Below, piece after piece: positions 16,189-18,380 of a stretch of DNA of 18,380 nucleotides. The position numbers were made by a program, and so were the translations under genes. The first letter of the stretch is position 1. Every line of letters begins with the position of its first letter. Below the pieces are notes generated by a model, which saw only the letters and a list, made by a program, of their open reading frames with translations, searched no databases and was not told the DNA's origin. This DNA is from Verrucomicrobiia bacterium (GTDB lineage Bacteria; Verrucomicrobiota; Verrucomicrobiia; JABWAM01): positions 1 through 18,380 of the forward strand of contig JABWAM010000014.1 of assembly GCA_013360985.1 (NCBI GenBank). The letters are read 5' to 3'.

Positions 16189-17844
16189 CAGAGCACCTCT
16201 TTGACGGCGTAACGCAGGCGCAGGCGGGAGCCTGGGAAGACGGTGTTCGTGCAGTTGAGCTCCTGGCATAGAGCGGTTACGGCCCGAGTTCGGTGCGGCG
16301 AGCTCAAGGGATCGAGAGTCACGCGCAGTTCTGTGTTGGTAACGTTCAGATCGGCCGCGCTGAACAAGGCGGATTGGATGAGGGTGCGGCCCTCGTCTTC
16401 GGCTCTGCGGTAGTGGGGCGCGATCATTCGCAGGAGATCGCTTTCAGCCTGGTAGGCCACCATCTTGAAGAGGTTGGTCAGGTGTTTGCGTTCTGGGGCG
16501 AGCTTGACGATCGGATCTGCGGTAACGCTTTGGACGGGAACGCGCTGAGGCAGCGCGGCCCGGCGTTTTTCCAACCGCTCGACGTTTTCCCAAGCCGTCC
16601 AGATCCGCTGGCCGAGTTTGCCTTGGGCGATCTTGAAGCCGCGCATGGTGGGGCGCTGCTGTTCCAGACTGGTGAGGGCCTCCAAACCGTATTCGGCCTG
16701 GAGGCGATCCAAATGAGCTTGAGCCTGTCGGAGCTTGGCATCGGCGGCGACCCAAGCCGGGTTGGGGACTTCGCGCCGGGGATCATCCGTCACCACCGAG
16801 TAGTCGGCCAGGGCGTCGAGGGCGTATTCCTCGCGCAGGTACTTGAAGAAGTTCTCCTGCCGCCAGCGTTCGAACATCCGATAGGCCAGTTTCAGCGCGG
16901 GCAGATCCCGGCGAGAGCTCAGCACCGGAGTTTGGTGGCCATTTTCACCCAAGCGCGTGACTTGGCGCAAACGCAGCTTGCCTTTGAGCAGGCGCACCGC
17001 CTGGTCGGCCAAGGGATAAGCGACCTCACGGCCATCCAGTGTGGCGCGGTGCTTTTTGAAGAGCCTGCGGGAGACCTTGCGCCAGCGTCCCTTGCGATAG
17101 GTGAGGAGATCGAAGCCTTCGGCCAGGATCTTCATGAAAAGCTTGGGGCTGTAGCCGCCACGGTCGAAGACGACGGTGGTGCGTCGCGAGCCGACTACGG
17201 TGCGGATCTCCTCCAGTAGCGGCGGCAGCATTTTGACCAGGCCGGCGTTGGCTTCGGCGGTGAGCACGAACAACGGATCGCCAGCGGCGTCGTTGACCCA
17301 GTAGTCGGAGGTGCCCAGCATCGGCAGGCGCATGCGGGCCACGTGGGTCTTGGGCAAACGGTGCTGGCCATGGTAGACCCGCACATGGCCGTCGATGTAC
17401 AGGAACCCCATCACGGTTTCGCGCAAAGCCACACGCCGCTGGGCCAGCGCCCGCCCGAAGTCCGCCGCCAAGCGCGAGAGCTTGCCTCGCAGCGTCTTGA
17501 CCTCGGGAACGCGATCCAGCCCCAGGACCGGACCCAAAGCTTGCGGAACATGTTCCTTGAGCCCCTCCGGCTGCTTGATCCGCCACAGCGCCATCAGCAG
17601 CAAGGTCAGCAGCGTGGTTCGCAAGCCATAAAAGGCCGGGCCGAGGCTGCCATAGGTCTGCTGGGCACACTCGAAAACGCCGCTTTGGATCAAGGACGGC
17701 AACGCCAGCAACACGCCAGCCCGTGGAACCGAGGCGGCCGATCCGAACAACGGTGCGGCATCATCGAGCAATCCCAGTGAAGCCAGGAGACGATCCCAGC
17801 GCCGATCCGAAGGATCCGTGTCCAGGGTGGTCGGCACCCGCTCA

Positions 17845-17860
17845 ACGCAAAAAGCGGACA
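17845..17860 (-). repeat. Inverted internal copy of the 16-mer in the transposase linker
   Basis: Exact inverted copy of 16173-16188, placed in the Pro-rich linker that encodes PADPNVSAF. A weaker copy about 70 bp away (17918-17943) encodes PADPNLSVF, so the linker holds two related units. Confidence 0.6.
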
Positions 17861-17943
17861 CATTTGGGTCCGCAGGCGGTGAAGCTGCGGGAGATGAGGT
17901 TGGAGCAGCTGTGGCTGAAAAAACGGACAGGTTTGGGTCCGCA

Positions 17944-17969
17944 GGAAGAGCTTCTTGGAAGAGCTTCTT
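17944..17969. repeat. 13-bp tandem duplication that breaks the transposase
   Basis: GGAAGAGCTTCTT occurs twice head to tail (17944-17956 and 17957-17969). As 13 is not a multiple of three, it shifts the frame between the HTH and catalytic parts. Confidence 0.9.
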
Positions 17970-18380
17970 CCAAGGGCAACATGCCCGTCTCGGGCGCCGA
18001 CGCTGACTTCCAGCCTATCCGACGCAGAGTCTTGCGAATCGCCCTTTCATTCACCCCAATGCGCCGCGCGATCTCACGATTCGAATGGCCGTCGGCCTTC
18101 AACCGATGGATCAAGCCCACGCGCCGACCTCGGAGGCGCGTGCGACCCGCCGGAAAACCGCGGCCGTGGCCCAGTGCGGACAAACCGCCGTCTTCAAACC
18201 GCCGTTGGTGCCGGCGCACCGTGCGCACGGAATACGCAAAGGCCCTCGCGACCTCGATCTGGTCCGCCCATCCCTGCTCGACCAGACTGACCATGGCATG
18301 CGCCTCCGACATACGGTCGCCCACGGCGTACTGGGACAAGACCATCCCCGCAACGATCACGACCCGGTGACCATGCTGAG

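Larger units (their letters stand above)
16165..18380 (-). mobile_element. IS-like element, one end inside the window
   Basis: The element is defined by its large DDE transposase and by a terminal-repeat-like sequence (TGTCCGCTTTTTGCGT at 16173-16188) immediately after the transposase stop. The other end lies beyond the window, so no target duplication can be tested. The exact left limit is an estimate. Confidence 0.65.
16188..18380 (-). pseudogene. DDE transposase with N-terminal HTH domains, frameshifted and cut by the window edge
   Basis: Read downward from the window end, the first part (18360 to about 17970) has two helix-turn-helix units: EVARAFAYSVRTVRRHQRRF and NREIARRIGVNERAIRKTL. 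The second part has an RNase H-like transposase domain: YIDGH with Asp157, VFDRGGYS with Asp233, and YRMFERWRQENFFKYLREE with Glu336 (numbered from the GTG at 17861), an IS4/IS1634-like YREK arrangement. Similar proteins I remember are single chains with a Pro-rich linker. Here the frames differ by one because GGAAGAGCTTCTT is duplicated in tandem at 17944-17969. Removing one 13-bp copy joins LPLEEALP to ADPNLSVF and yields one 719-codon frame from 18360 to 16188. The first frame is still open at the window end, so the true start may lie outside. Confidence 0.88.

Noticed and set aside
17842..17971. Programmed frameshifting in the transposase
   Set aside because: No slippery heptamer is seen at the junction, and the exact 13-bp duplication explains the shift fully.

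Overview
The window reads as a chromosomal segment of a GC-rich Verrucomicrobiota bacterium, probably from an environmental or metagenomic assembly. The strongest pointer is a four-gene block (about 1.1-5.8 kb, minus strand) that matches, from memory of the families, the 'Verru_Chthon cassette' D-B-C-A proteins described from Verrucomicrobium and Chthoniobacter. Other pointers are paralogous pseudopilins with the SIKGFTLIELL signature, four-helix-bundle genes among them, and a URO-D family protein. Nearly every gene lies on the minus strand; the exception is one secreted metallopeptidase.

Layout, in minus-strand reading direction (high to low coordinates). (1) 16.2-18.4 kb: a DDE transposase of an IS-like element that runs off the window end. 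Its frame is broken by a 13-bp tandem duplication; removing one copy restores a single frame of 719 codons. (2) 12.4-15.7 kb: housekeeping genes accD, rplY, a small lipoprotein and a URO-D family enzyme, closely spaced. A 291-bp non-coding repeat flanks this block on both sides, in inverted orientation. (3) 11.3-11.9 kb: an orphan LolD/MacB-type ABC ATPase, convergent with the plus-strand metallopeptidase (10.6-11.2 kb). (4) 9.4-10.5 kb: dusB. (5) 7.6-9.3 kb: a BrnT/BrnA-like toxin-antitoxin pair and a small nucleotidyltransferase of the AbiEii-like type. (6) 1.1-7.6 kb: a six-gene pseudopilin cluster. (7) 0.1-1.0 kb: a sugar-phosphate isomerase/epimerase-like TIM-barrel protein.

The pseudopilin cluster is the most interesting part. 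Its order is GspG-like, then a four-helix-bundle protein fused in frame to a second GspG-like pseudopilin, then GspH-, GspI-, GspJ- and GspK-like proteins. This is the canonical G-H-I-J-K order of a type II secretion pseudopilus, but no ATPase, platform protein, secretin or prepilin peptidase is present here. The last four genes are joined by three successive 4-bp ATGA stop/start overlaps. All six proteins have very long, basic, repeat-derived leaders ahead of the prepilin cleavage site. The two GspG-like genes carry an 11- to 13-bp inverted repeat exactly over the cleavage-site codons.

No tRNA, rRNA, CRISPR array or origin was seen. All identifications come from reading the translated sequence; no database search was run.
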